From: Afipia clevelandensis ATCC 49720
GTDB lineage: Bacteria; Pseudomonadota; Alphaproteobacteria; Rhizobiales; Xanthobacteraceae
DNA: 64,000 nt
NCBI RefSeq assembly: GCF_000336555.1
Contig: NZ_KB375281.1
Span: forward strand, 2,778,926-2,842,925
Direction of reading: 5' to 3'
Under the pieces are notes generated by a model that was not told the DNA's origin, searched no databases, and worked only from the letters and a program-made list of their open reading frames with translations. Shown in pieces: positions 36,058-44,697 of the stretch (within the stretch, counting starts at the first letter, position 1; each line of letters starts with the position of its first letter). Both the position numbers and the translations under genes were made by a program.

Positions 36058-36214
36058 TTGCTCCCCTTTTATTGGTCTTGCGCTGTTGACGGTGAGCGAT
36101 CCGCTGTGGAATCTCCACGCCAGTCCTGCCCGGCATAACCGCCCGAAAGCGGTTCCCCCGCTCCGGATCATGCCGTAACATCCGTGAAATCCCCCATAGC
36201 TCGAAGAGATCGCC

Positions 36215-36778
36215 TTGTCCAAATCAGCCTCCCGCGCCCGCCTTGCCGACATCATCCGCAAACGCTCGTTCGGGCGCGGCGAAATCACGCTGGCATCCGG
36301 CCGCAAGAGCGATTTCTACTTCAACCTCAAGCCGACCATGCTGGACCCGGAAGGCGCGGCCCTGCTCGCCGAACTGTCGCTGGATGCGCTGAAGGACGAC
36401 CAGATCGACTATATCGGCGGGCTGGAGATGGGCGCGGTGCCGATCGCAGGCGCCATCGCACAGCTTTCCTGGCTGAAGGGCCGGCCGATCGCCGCGTTCT
36501 TCGTGCGCAAGAAGCCGAAGGAGCATGGTGCGCGGCTCGCGGTCGAAGGCCTTGCCAAGGGGGAAAGCCTTGCAGGCAAGCGCATTGTCATTGTCGAAGA
36601 CGTCACCACCACCGGCGGCTCGGCGATCAAGGCCGTGGACGCCGTGAAGGATGCCGGCGGCGAGGTTGCCATGGTGTTCACCATGGTGGACCGCGACGAA
36701 GGCGCGACGGAAGCGTTTGCCGAGGCAGGCATCCCGTTCCGTTCGCTTTACAAGGCGGGCGAATTTCTCAAGGGCTGA
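36215..36778 (+). CDS. pyrE: Orotate phosphoribosyltransferase
   Basis: PyrE joins orotate and PRPP to form OMP in pyrimidine synthesis. In 187 residues: [20 protein letters not shown] (near 18-37) binds orotate, the lysine loop region [11 protein letters not shown] is near 103, and the PRPP-binding loop [16 protein letters not shown] is near 125. The start is TTG at 36215, giving [20 protein letters not shown], with gaagaga upstream. It is divergent from the GST gene across 157 bases. Confidence 0.96.
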   Translation: MSKSASRARLADIIRKRSFGRGEITLASGRKSDFYFNLKPTMLDPEGAALLAELSLDALKDDQIDYIGGLEMGAVPIAGAIAQLSWLKGRPIAAFFVRKKPKEHGARLAVEGLAKGESLAGKRIVIVEDVTTTGGSAIKAVDAVKDAGGEVAMVFTMVDRDEGATEAFAEAGIPFRSLYKAGEFLKG

Positions 36779-36817
36779 TCATGCCCCGCACGCGGCAGGC
36801 CAACGCGTAACAACGAC

Positions 36818-38296
36818 ATGAGGATCAGGATGCAGGCACTTCACACTCTCCGCCGGAGACGACACGGTTCAGCGATCTCCGGTGCAGCCGTGACATGCCT
36901 GCTTGCCTGTCTTCTGTTCCTTCTTCCCGAGCCCGCCTTTGCCGCCGAAGGACTGAACGGTGCCAAGCTCTCGATCCTCTGGGCCTTGCCGTTCGTCGGT
37001 ATCCTGCTCTGCATCGCCACCGGCCCGGTGTTCTATCCCCATGTCTGGGAGCATCATTTCGGCAAATTCACCGCACTGTGGGCGGCGCTGATTGTCGTTC
37101 CGCTGTCCCTGACTGCGGACGTTCACACCGTCACCACCACGCTGGCGCATACCGCGCTGCTGGAATACATGCCGTTCATCCTGCTGCTGCTCGCGCTATT
37201 CGTGGTCGCCGGCGGCATCTATCTTGAAGGCAACCTGCACGACAGCGCCTTCACCAACACCGTGCTGCTTGCAGTGGGCGCAGTGATGGCCAGCATTGTC
37301 GGCACCACCGGCGCGGCGATGATCCTGATCCGGCCGCTGATCCGCGCCAACGACGACCGCAGATACAATGCACATGTCGTGGTGTTCTTCATCTTTCTTG
37401 TCGCCAATATCGGCGGCGCGCTGTCGCCGCTCGGCGATCCGCCGCTGTTCATCGGATTCCTGAAAGGCGTCGACTTCTTCTGGACCACGCAGCATCTCTG
37501 GCTGGAGACCCTGGTGGTCGGCGGCATCGTGCTCGCCATCTTCCTCGTGATCGACGTCTTTCTGCATCATCGCGAAGGGCGCTTTCCGCGCCGCACGGAC
37601 CCGACACCGGACTCGCCGCTCAAGCTGCATGGCAAGATCAATCTTCTGCTGATCGCGGTGATTATCGGAGCCATCCTGATGAGCGCGCAGTGGAAGCCCG
37701 GCATCGCGTTCAAGGTCTTTGGCGTCGAGCTCGAAATTCAAGACCTGCTCCGTGACCTGATCTTTGTGGTGGTGGTGTTCGCATCCCTCGCATGGACGGC
37801 CAAGACTGATCGCAAGGCCAACGGCTTTTCGTGGGGACCGATCCAGGAAGTCGCGATCCTGTTCGCAGGCATCTTCATCTGCATCGTACCGGTGATGGCG
37901 ATGCTTCAGGCCGGATCGCAGGGGCCGTTCGCGCCGCTGCTCGGCCTTGTCACCAATGCCGACGGCAGCGACAACTCCGCCGCCTATTTCTGGCTGACCG
38001 GCGGCCTGTCGTCGTTCCTCGACAACGCGCCGACCTATCTGGTGTTCTTCCAGCTCGCCGGCGGCGATCCGCAAGTGCTGATGGGTGCGAAGGCCGCCAC
38101 GTTGGCCGCCATTTCCTCCGGCGCGGTCTATATGGGCGCCAACACCTATATCGGCAACGCGCCGAACTTCATGGTCTATGCCATCGCGCGGCAGGCCGGC
38201 GTGAAGATGCCGAGCTTCTTCGGCTACATGGTGTGGTCGGGGCTGGTGCTGATCCCGACCTTTGTGCTGGCGACATTCCTGTTCTTCCGGCCGTAA
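36818..38296 (+). CDS. Sodium:proton antiporter, NhaD/ion-transporter superfamily
   Basis: This 492-residue protein has an N-terminal hydrophobic segment resembling a signal anchor (ending EPAFAAEG) and about 12 further membrane spans. Conserved elements of the ArsB/NhaD-type family are visible: SIVGTTGAAMILIRPLI, VANIGGALSPLGDPPLFIGF (near residue 200) and GGLSSFLDNAPTYLVFFQLA (near 400), the latter two marking the inverted-repeat pore halves. It probably exchanges Na+ for H+, but anion transport cannot be excluded. ATG 36830 is an alternative start. Confidence 0.85.
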   Translation: MRIRMQALHTLRRRRHGSAISGAAVTCLLACLLFLLPEPAFAAEGLNGAKLSILWALPFVGILLCIATGPVFYPHVWEHHFGKFTALWAALIVVPLSLTADVHTVTTTLAHTALLEYMPFILLLLALFVVAGGIYLEGNLHDSAFTNTVLLAVGAVMASIVGTTGAAMILIRPLIRANDDRRYNAHVVVFFIFLVANIGGALSPLGDPPLFIGFLKGVDFFWTTQHLWLETLVVGGIVLAIFLVIDVFLHHREGRFPRRTDPTPDSPLKLHGKINLLLIAVIIGAILMSAQWKPGIAFKVFGVELEIQDLLRDLIFVVVVFASLAWTAKTDRKANGFSWGPIQEVAILFAGIFICIVPVMAMLQAGSQGPFAPLLGLVTNADGSDNSAAYFWLTGGLSSFLDNAPTYLVFFQLAGGDPQVLMGAKAATLAAISSGAVYMGANTYIGNAPNFMVYAIARQAGVKMPSFFGYMVWSGLVLIPTFVLATFLFFRP

Positions 38297-38325
38297 GCTG
38301 CGAACAGACCGAGCGGAGAGATCCG

Positions 38326-39228
38326 ATGAAAGTTGCGGTGATGGGCGCCGGCGCGGTCGGCTGCTATTTCGGCGCGATGCTGGCGCGTGCAGGCCATGAC
38401 ATCACGCTGATTGCCCGGCCGCAGCATGTCGAGGCCGTCAGACACCATGGCCTGATGCTGGAAAGCCGGACCTTCACCGGTCACATCCCGATGCAGGCGA
38501 CGACGGACGCATCGGGCGTTGAAGGTGCCGACGTCGTTTTGTTCTGCGTGAAGTCGCCCGATACCGAAAGCGCGGGCCGCGCCATCGCGCCATTCCTGAA
38601 AGCAGAGGCCGCGATCCTGTCTCTCCAGAACGGCGTCGACAATGCCGAGCGGCTGCGGGCGGTGACGGGGCGCATCGCAATTCCCGCCGTGGTTTATGTC
38701 GCCACCGAAATGGCAGGCCCCGGCCATGTCAAACACAACGGCCGCGGCGAACTGATTATCGGCCCCTCTGCCGCAAGCGACGACATCGCGCGGCAATTCA
38801 GCGAGGCCGCCGTACCGACGACAGTCTCGGACAAGGTCACAAGTGAATTGTGGGTGAAGCTGGTCACGAACTGCGCCTACAACGCGCTGTCGGCGGTTGC
38901 CGAACTCCCCTATGGCCCACTGCTGCAAATCGAAGGCGTCACCGACGTGATGCGCGCCGTGATCGGCGAGTGCGAAACAGTCGCGCGGGCGCTGGACATC
39001 CCCCTGCCCGCGACACTGCGCGACTCGATCCTGTCGCTCGCGGCCTCCATGCCGGAGCAGTATTCATCGACCGCGCAGGACCTGATGCGCGGCAAACCCA
39101 CCGAAATCGACCATCTGAACGGATATGTGGTCCGCAAAGGCGCGGCGCTGGGCATTCCGACGCCGGCCAATCTCGCGCTTCAGGTCATGGTCAAGGCGCG
39201 TGAAGCGCGCGGGCCATCTCACTCCTAA
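38326..39228 (+). CDS. panE: 2-dehydropantoate 2-reductase
   Basis: PanE/ApbA reduces ketopantoate to pantoate with NADPH in coenzyme A synthesis. In 300 residues: N-terminal Rossmann motif VMGAGAVGCYFGAMLARAG, LFCVKSPDTESAGRAI near 67, the catalytic lysine region SDKVTSELWVKLVTNCAYNALSA split over residues about 168-190, and the Glu/Ser of the C-terminal domain (SSTAQDLMRGKPTEIDHLNG). Paralogues acting on other 2-oxo acids exist, so the assignment is family level. GGAGAG lies 5 bases upstream of the ATG. Confidence 0.9.
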   Translation: MKVAVMGAGAVGCYFGAMLARAGHDITLIARPQHVEAVRHHGLMLESRTFTGHIPMQATTDASGVEGADVVLFCVKSPDTESAGRAIAPFLKAEAAILSLQNGVDNAERLRAVTGRIAIPAVVYVATEMAGPGHVKHNGRGELIIGPSAASDDIARQFSEAAVPTTVSDKVTSELWVKLVTNCAYNALSAVAELPYGPLLQIEGVTDVMRAVIGECETVARALDIPLPATLRDSILSLAASMPEQYSSTAQDLMRGKPTEIDHLNGYVVRKGAALGIPTPANLALQVMVKAREARGPSHS

Positions 39229-39318
39229 CCTCGCGTTTACCATCACGACTTATGGTCATTGACGCTGCGGCGATCGTCGCCGCAGCGCGCGTAAGCGTTG
39301 CGTGAGTGAGGCGATAAG

Positions 39319-40149
39319 TTGCGTAAACAGTTGCGTATTTCGCGCATGCGGCGTCGCATGACGCTTGTTCTCGCTGTCGCGATGGCCATGCCAATGGTGC
39401 TCGCACCGGGGGCAGCATCCGCCGGTATTTTCGATTTCCTGTTCGGCGGCGACAAGCCGCAGCGGCAGGAAGCCCAGCCGCAACAGCAGCCCAGCAACGC
39501 CTTTGCCGATCCGTTCGGCCTCTCCACACCGAATCCTGCGCCTGCGCAGTCCGCCTCCTCCGGCGGCGGGCGCTTCACCACTTATTGCGTGCGCACCTGC
39601 GACGGCCGCTATTTCCCGCTGACGGGGCGCGGCAGCGGCACGCCGGCGCAGGTGTGCCAGGCGTTCTGCCCCGCGAGCCAGACCAAGGTGTTCTCCGGCA
39701 ACAGCATCGACTATGCCGTCGGCCATATGGGCGAGCGTTATGTCGATACGCCGAATGCCTTTGCCTATCGCAAGGCGCTAAAGGCGGATTGCACCTGCAA
39801 CGGCCGCGATCCGGCGGGTCTTGCGCCGGTCGATCTCTCCCTCGACGCGACGCTGCGCCCCGGCGATATCGTCGCCACGTCGAGCGGACTGGTGGCCTAT
39901 TCCGGCACCAATGCCGCGACCCAGACCGCGCAGTTCACGCCGGTGAACAACTATCCCGGCCTCACCGCCGATCTGCGCGCGCGCCTCGGCGAGATGAAGG
40001 TCGCGCCGGTGACCGCCGAACTTCCCGAGGACACCTATTCGTCGCAGGACATTACCGGCTCGGTGCCCGAGCCGAAATATGCGCAGCCGATGGCGCCGGA
40101 CGCCACGCTGCCGAAGATCGCGACGCAGAAAGCCAGGCGCGCGCTGTAA
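39319..40149 (+). CDS. DUF2865 secreted protein
   Basis: A 276-residue protein with an Arg-rich start and signal peptide (ending APGAASA, about residue 35), a Gln/Pro-rich linker, then a DUF2865 core with six cysteines: TYCVRTCDGRYFPLTGRGSG (near 88), VCQAFCPASQTKVFSG (near 113) and DCTCNGRDPAGL (near 155). This Cys-rich core is common in rhizobial secreted proteins of unknown role. The TTG at 39319 has GAGTGAGG upstream; ATG at 39346 or 39358 would shorten the n-region. The C-terminal 60 residues are low complexity. Confidence 0.82.
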   Translation: MRKQLRISRMRRRMTLVLAVAMAMPMVLAPGAASAGIFDFLFGGDKPQRQEAQPQQQPSNAFADPFGLSTPNPAPAQSASSGGGRFTTYCVRTCDGRYFPLTGRGSGTPAQVCQAFCPASQTKVFSGNSIDYAVGHMGERYVDTPNAFAYRKALKADCTCNGRDPAGLAPVDLSLDATLRPGDIVATSSGLVAYSGTNAATQTAQFTPVNNYPGLTADLRARLGEMKVAPVTAELPEDTYSSQDITGSVPEPKYAQPMAPDATLPKIATQKARRAL

Positions 40150-40152
40150 GCC

Positions 40153-40584
40153 TCAACGCCCGACGATGACGCCGATCACGTTCGGCGCGGCGAGATACTT
40201 TTCCTCCATCTCCATCCGCGCCCGCGCCTTGATCTCCGGCGTCAGGAGGCCGCGATGTTCGGCCAGGATCATCCAGCAATAGCCCCACCAGTCGGTGAGA
40301 ATGCCGGTGTCGTCCACCAGATCGTAGCCGTGCTCCGCGGCGAAGATGCGCGCCCGCGCCTCGTCCAGCGAATCCAGAAATTCGTGATCCTTCAGCGAGA
40401 ACAGGTCATCGCTGAAGTCGTCGGTGGTGTAGCCCCACACCGACATGCAGACCGCGTTGAACTCGCGGTCGATGTGGTCGTCATCCACCGGCCGCGTCCG
40501 CGCGGCGGCATGAAGGCGCGAGAGCGTCCGGGCGAAGTCCGCGATCCGCGTCAGCGCCGTGTTGTCGAAAGCGATATTGGACAT
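40153..40584 (-). CDS. Conserved-looking protein of unknown function
   Basis: A 143-residue acidic, cytoplasmic-looking protein with no signal peptide or membrane span. It is rich in Asp, Glu and aromatic residues (VWGYTTDDFSDDLFSLKDHE, then LVDDTGILTDWWGYCWMILA). I do not recognise a domain. It ends 4 bases from the convergent DUF2865 gene. Codon pattern and start region look like a real gene, but function is not inferable. Confidence 0.65.
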   Translation of the reverse strand: MSNIAFDNTALTRIADFARTLSRLHAAARTRPVDDDHIDREFNAVCMSVWGYTTDDFSDDLFSLKDHEFLDSLDEARARIFAAEHGYDLVDDTGILTDWWGYCWMILAEHRGLLTPEIKARARMEMEEKYLAAPNVIGVIVGR

Positions 40585-40945
40585 GTAGTCCTCGAAACCT
40601 CAGACAGGCCCTAGATATGGTGGCCCGAAGGGGCCGAATCACAATGATATATCAATGACTTGCTAAAGTGTTCTTAATTTGTTCCAAATTCGCTGAATCG
40701 CACGGTTGACGGCACAGGCGCGACCGCGATCTCGAAGGTCACCTGAGCGCGTTTTTGAGCTCAACCATTCGGCACATGCAAAAGATATGCGTGTCGACGC
40801 GTCGCGCTCATCCGCGCGCTGGCATCGCGCTTGCTGTCAGATGCACAAATTCACTCGCGGCAAATGTGCATGCCCCCTTTACCTCCCACGTCATTGAACC
40901 CAACGCGATCCTGCGCAAAGTGCGTCCCGCAAACGGGAGCCATTG
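40585..40945. other. Gene-free 361-base intergenic region
   Basis: No credible gene was found. The stretch 40640-40695 is AT-rich compared with its surroundings (atgatatatcaatgacttgc ... cttaatttgttcc), suitable for promoters of either flanking gene. A ttgacg hexamer occurs near 40706 without a convincing -10 partner. Immediately before the thioesterase ATG there is a GGGAG ribosome binding site. Confidence 0.5.
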
Positions 40946-41788
40946 ATGCTTGAGAAGACACCCGAGACCGCCCTGCGCGACACTGTGCATCCGTTCGACC
41001 GCGCCACACAGGTACACGCCGGGGATGGCGGCTGGCGCGGCGAAGCCAGCGCGGATTATTTCGCCTTTGTCGGCCCGTTCGGCGGCGCGACGGCGGCGAC
41101 CATGCTGCGCGCGATCCTGATCCAACCCGAACGGATCGGCGATCCGCTGTCGGTCACCGTGAATTTCTGCGCGCCTGTCGGCAATGGCAGCTTCGATCTT
41201 GCCGTGCGGCTGATGAAAGCAACACGCTCGACCCAGCACTGGATGGTCGAACTTCTGCAGAATGGCGAGATCGCGACTTTCATGACCGCCGTGTTCGCGG
41301 CGCGCCGTCCCTCGTGGTCGCATCAGGCGGCCACCATGCCGGATGCGCCGCCGTTCGATCAGGTGAAGCCGATCCCTAACAACCTCGTTGCTCCATGGGC
41401 GCAGCAATATCAATTCCGTTTCGTGGAAGGCGCGCCAAGCTACAGCGACACAGTGAACGACACCCCCGCCAGCGCCTATTCGCGCATGTGGCTGAGTGAC
41501 ACGCAGCCGCGGCCCATCGACTTTCTGTCGCTGCTGTCGATGTCGGACTCGTTCTTCGCCCGCATCTTCCATGTGCTGGGCGCCATCGTGCCGATCGGAA
41601 CGGTGTCGATGACCACGGTATTTCACGCCGACGCAGCGGACCTTGCCGCGGAAAACACCACCGCGGTGCTGGGCGCCGCCGACGCCAGCATCTTTCACAA
41701 GAGCTTCAGCGACCAGACCGGCGAATTGTGGAGTCCTTCCGGCCGCCTGCTCGCCACCACCTCGCAGGTGGTCTACTTCAAGGCCTGA
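40946..41788 (+). CDS. Acyl-CoA thioesterase-like double hotdog protein
   Basis: A 280-residue protein of the TesB-like/4HBT_3 group: the first hotdog half contains FVGPFGGATAATMLRAILIQ (near 30-50) and PLSVTVNFCAPV, and the second half RPIDFLSLLSMSDSFFARIF and GTVSMTTVFHA. The C-terminal SDQTGELWSPSGRLLATTSQ resembles the strand near the active site in TesB proteins. It likely hydrolyses acyl-CoA thioesters; chain length is unknown. ATG 40946 has GGGAG 7 to 8 bases upstream. Confidence 0.82.
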   Translation: MLEKTPETALRDTVHPFDRATQVHAGDGGWRGEASADYFAFVGPFGGATAATMLRAILIQPERIGDPLSVTVNFCAPVGNGSFDLAVRLMKATRSTQHWMVELLQNGEIATFMTAVFAARRPSWSHQAATMPDAPPFDQVKPIPNNLVAPWAQQYQFRFVEGAPSYSDTVNDTPASAYSRMWLSDTQPRPIDFLSLLSMSDSFFARIFHVLGAIVPIGTVSMTTVFHADAADLAAENTTAVLGAADASIFHKSFSDQTGELWSPSGRLLATTSQVVYFKA

Positions 41789-41967
41789 CACCCGGCATTT
41801 ATCCAGAGGGGCGAATTGCCGCAGCGCGCGGCGGCGACGCCCCAATCTCCCTGTCATATTCAAAGTCCATGGTTCCGCCACCTGCTCGCGATCCGGCATG
41901 TGTCTGCGGTCCCACCGCGTTTTCCGGCTGAAGCGAGCATGTCTCAACACATGACCGGAGATTGTCC

Positions 41968-42855
41968 ATGATCCAGAAATTGTCCCATCGCCTTGCGACC
42001 GTTGCCGTCGCCACAGCCGCATCCATGTTTGCCGTCACAGCCCATGCCGACATTGACAACAGTTCGCTATCCTCGCCGGGCTTCCGTCCGCATGTGCGCA
42101 CCTTCGGCCTCGTCTACACGCTGCCGAAGGAGGTCAACGACACCCTCGATCTGACCACGCGCGGCATGCTGCGTGAGAAGCTGCTCAATGCGAAGCTCGA
42201 CGACGAGGCCCAGCGCTCCAACATCCCGCATGTCACGGTCGTGCATATTCACAACGCGGACGCCACCACGCCGGAGAAAATGCTCAAGGCGCTGCCGAAG
42301 CTGCCGGGCGTGCTCACTGTCACGCTGAAGAAGTTCTACACCACCGAAGCCGCCAAGGGCGCCGGACAGCCGTGGTGGCTGGACCTCGGCATTGTCAAGG
42401 AAGGTGCCGGCTTTGAATCCATGATGGCGTTCAACACCACCGCCACCGCCGCGCTTGCGCCGCTGCGTGACGGCCCGCTGCCGCGCTGCACAGGCCCGGT
42501 CTATGCCGCCATGAGCGATGCGGCGAAGGATCTGGTGAAGACTGTTGGGGTCAGCGGCGTGAACGTGGTGAAGGACGGCAAGGAGTTGCGCTCGCACAAC
42601 CCGCACAACACGCTGGTCTACAGCAATGTGAAGTTCACGCCCGAGCTTCAGAAGGACATGGATCAGGCTGCCGCCGAATTCAACCAGATCCTGCCCGACG
42701 GCCTTCCGGTGACCTTCAAGACCGTCTCCATTGTCGAGCTTGGTTTCGCCGGCAACGTGCTGCGCGAAGTCTATCGCATCGACCTCGAAAACGGATCGGT
42801 TCTCAACGTCGCTACCGGCAAGACCTCCGGCACCACGACGGCGACCGCGCGCTGA
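41968..42855 (+). CDS. Secreted protein with paired HxT motifs, 2H phosphoesterase-like
   Basis: A 295-residue protein with a signal peptide (residues 1-28, ending VTAHAD). Two HxT motifs with flanking hydrophobic strands, IPHVTVVHIHN (H88, T90) and NPHNTLVYSNV (H213, T215), are 125 residues apart, the arrangement of the 2H phosphoesterase (LigT-like) superfamily. If correct it would be a periplasmic enzyme acting on cyclic or 2',5' phosphodiesters, but the overall match is inferred from these motifs alone. ATG 41968 has GGAG 7 bases upstream. A strong terminator follows. Confidence 0.72.
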   Translation: MIQKLSHRLATVAVATAASMFAVTAHADIDNSSLSSPGFRPHVRTFGLVYTLPKEVNDTLDLTTRGMLREKLLNAKLDDEAQRSNIPHVTVVHIHNADATTPEKMLKALPKLPGVLTVTLKKFYTTEAAKGAGQPWWLDLGIVKEGAGFESMMAFNTTATAALAPLRDGPLPRCTGPVYAAMSDAAKDLVKTVGVSGVNVVKDGKELRSHNPHNTLVYSNVKFTPELQKDMDQAAAEFNQILPDGLPVTFKTVSIVELGFAGNVLREVYRIDLENGSVLNVATGKTSGTTTATAR

Positions 42856-42880
42856 CACCAGGCGCCATTGTCTGAGACAG

Positions 42881-42910
42881 AAGGGGCGGCCCGCAAGGCC
42901 GCCCCTTTAT
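42881..42910 (+). terminator. Bidirectional-looking terminator
   Basis: ggggcggcc (42881-42889) and ggccgcccc (42895-42903) form a perfect 9-base stem with loop cgcaa, followed by TTTATT on the plus strand. It ends the 2H-like gene and lies immediately after the stop of the minus-strand ABC ATPase. Confidence 0.85.
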
Positions 42911-43684
42911 TCATGAGGGATACACCGGCACGCAGACGGTCTGCCCGCCGGAAAGCCGCTCCACCGTGACATCGACACCGTAAACCGCCTTGAGCCGCGC
43001 GGCGGTGAGCACCTCAGGCGGCGATCCCTGCGCGACGATCACACCGTCCTGCATCAGCGCGACACGGCTTGCCACCGCAAAGGCCTGATCGGGATCGTGG
43101 GTCGACAGAATGACGCCGGTGCCGCGCGCGGCCAGCTTGCGGATTTCGGCAAGAACAGCGACCTGATTGCCGAAGTCGAGGCTTGCAGTCGGCTCGTCCA
43201 TCACGATCAAGGGTGCGGCCTGCGCCATGGCGCGGGCGACGAGCACAAGCTGGCGCTGGCCGCCGGACAGTGTTGTCACCTCGCGCGAGGCGAGTTCGGC
43301 GATCCCGAGTTCAGCCAGCGACTCCTGCGCGATCTTGCGGTCGTCCCGGGTCGGGGCTGCGAACACACCGCGATGCGCGGTCCGGCCCATCAGCACCAGA
43401 TCGGACGCGGTGTAGGGAAACGCGGTGTCCTGCGCCTGCGGCACATAGGCGACGCGGCGCGCAATCTCCGCACGCGGCAAACCGGACAACGCATCGCCGC
43501 CGAGCGAAACATCGCCACCCTGCGGAGAGAGAAGGCCGAGCAGCGTCTTGAACAGCGTACTCTTGCCGCAACCGTTCGGCCCGAGCAGGCACAGCACTTC
43601 GCCGGTCTCGACGGTCAAATTCAGATTCCGGCCAACAGGCCGCTCGGGATAACCGAAGGCAAGATCGCGGGCGATCAGGCGCAT
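42911..43684 (-). CDS. ABC importer ATPase, FecE/BtuD type, probably MolC-like
   Basis: A 257-residue ATPase with Walker A LGPNGCGKSTLFKTLLG (near residue 38), Q-loop VAYVPQAQD, signature LSGGQRQLVLVARAMAQ (near 137), Walker B LIVMDEPTASLD and H-loop LSTHDPDQAF. It is the class II type that works with FecCD permeases. The start ATG at 43684 overlaps the permease stop (ATGA). With the next two genes and the downstream-of-pckA molbindin it resembles the molybdate/tungstate importer MolBCA of Haemophilus; iron-siderophore or cobalamin transport remains possible. Confidence 0.85.
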   Translation of the reverse strand: MRLIARDLAFGYPERPVGRNLNLTVETGEVLCLLGPNGCGKSTLFKTLLGLLSPQGGDVSLGGDALSGLPRAEIARRVAYVPQAQDTAFPYTASDLVLMGRTAHRGVFAAPTRDDRKIAQESLAELGIAELASREVTTLSGGQRQLVLVARAMAQAAPLIVMDEPTASLDFGNQVAVLAEIRKLAARGTGVILSTHDPDQAFAVASRVALMQDGVIVAQGSPPEVLTAARLKAVYGVDVTVERLSGGQTVCVPVYPS

Positions 43685-44697
43685 CACGACCACCCGTGCC
43701 GGCCGCGCCACAAGAGCCACAGGAAGAACGGCGCGCCGACGACCGCTGTGAGAATGCCGAGCGGCACCTCGATGCGTCCGAGCGAACGCGCCAGCGTATC
43801 GACCAGCACGAGATAGCTCGCGCCCATCAGCATCGCCGCCGGCAGCAGCCGCTCAAAATTCGGACCGACCAGCATGCGCGCGATATGCGGAATGACGAGG
43901 CCGACCCAGCCAATCACGCCGGAGATCGCCACCACACTCGCGGTGATGAGCGTCGCCGCCGCGATCACGATCACTCGTAGCCTGCCGGATTCCACGCCGA
44001 GCGATCTGGCTTCCTCGTCGCCGAGCGACAGCACGTTGATCTGCCAGCGCAGCAGCACAAGCGGCACAAGGCCGATCACCACCGCGGGCATGACATTCCA
44101 CAAATCGCCGCTGCGGACGCTGGCGAGGCTGCCGAGCAGCCAGAACGTAATCGCGGGCAACTGGTCATAGGGATCGGCGAGAATTTTCAGCAGCGAGATC
44201 GCCGCGCCTGCGAGCGCGCCGACAACCACGCCGCCCAGGACAAGCACCAGGGTCGGATCGCGGCCACGCACCGACACCGCGATCAGATAGACAAGCCCGA
44301 CCGTGGCAAGACCGCCGCCGAAGGCCAGAATCTGAATCGCAAACACCGGCAGCGACAGGAAGATGCCGATCACCGCGCCAAGGCCTGCACCCGCCGAAAC
44401 GCCGAGCACATCGGGCGACACCAGCGGATTTCTGAACAGCCCCTGATAGGCCACGCCTGCGCCTGCGAGCGACGCTCCGACAATCAGTCCTGCCAGCACG
44501 CGCGGGCCGCGAATCCCGAACAGCACACGCTGTTCGGCGGTCTGCGGCAGATCGCCGGACCAGACATTGGTGAGTGCGCGAAGAAATCCATCGAGCGTGA
44601 TAGGAAATGCGCCGACAGTTAATCCGATCACGGCAACTGCAATCGCCAGAACCGCGAGACCGGGAATGATCCAGGACACCCGCGATGCCACGATCAT
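43684..44697 (-). CDS. FecCD-family ABC permease, probably MolB-like
   Basis: A 337-residue permease with about ten hydrophobic spans. FecCD hallmarks are FGIRGPRVLAGLIVGASLAG (near 60-80), YQGLFRNPLVSPDVLGVSAG (near 85-104) and GVIGWVGLVIPHIARMLVGP (near 243), the last being the ATPase-coupling region. The ATG at 44697 overlaps the binding-protein stop (ATGA); a longer frame to 44736 overlaps that gene by 43 bases and was not preferred. It forms one transport unit with its neighbours. Confidence 0.88.
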   Translation of the reverse strand: MIVASRVSWIIPGLAVLAIAVAVIGLTVGAFPITLDGFLRALTNVWSGDLPQTAEQRVLFGIRGPRVLAGLIVGASLAGAGVAYQGLFRNPLVSPDVLGVSAGAGLGAVIGIFLSLPVFAIQILAFGGGLATVGLVYLIAVSVRGRDPTLVLVLGGVVVGALAGAAISLLKILADPYDQLPAITFWLLGSLASVRSGDLWNVMPAVVIGLVPLVLLRWQINVLSLGDEEARSLGVESGRLRVIVIAAATLITASVVAISGVIGWVGLVIPHIARMLVGPNFERLLPAAMLMGASYLVLVDTLARSLGRIEVPLGILTAVVGAPFFLWLLWRGRHGWS

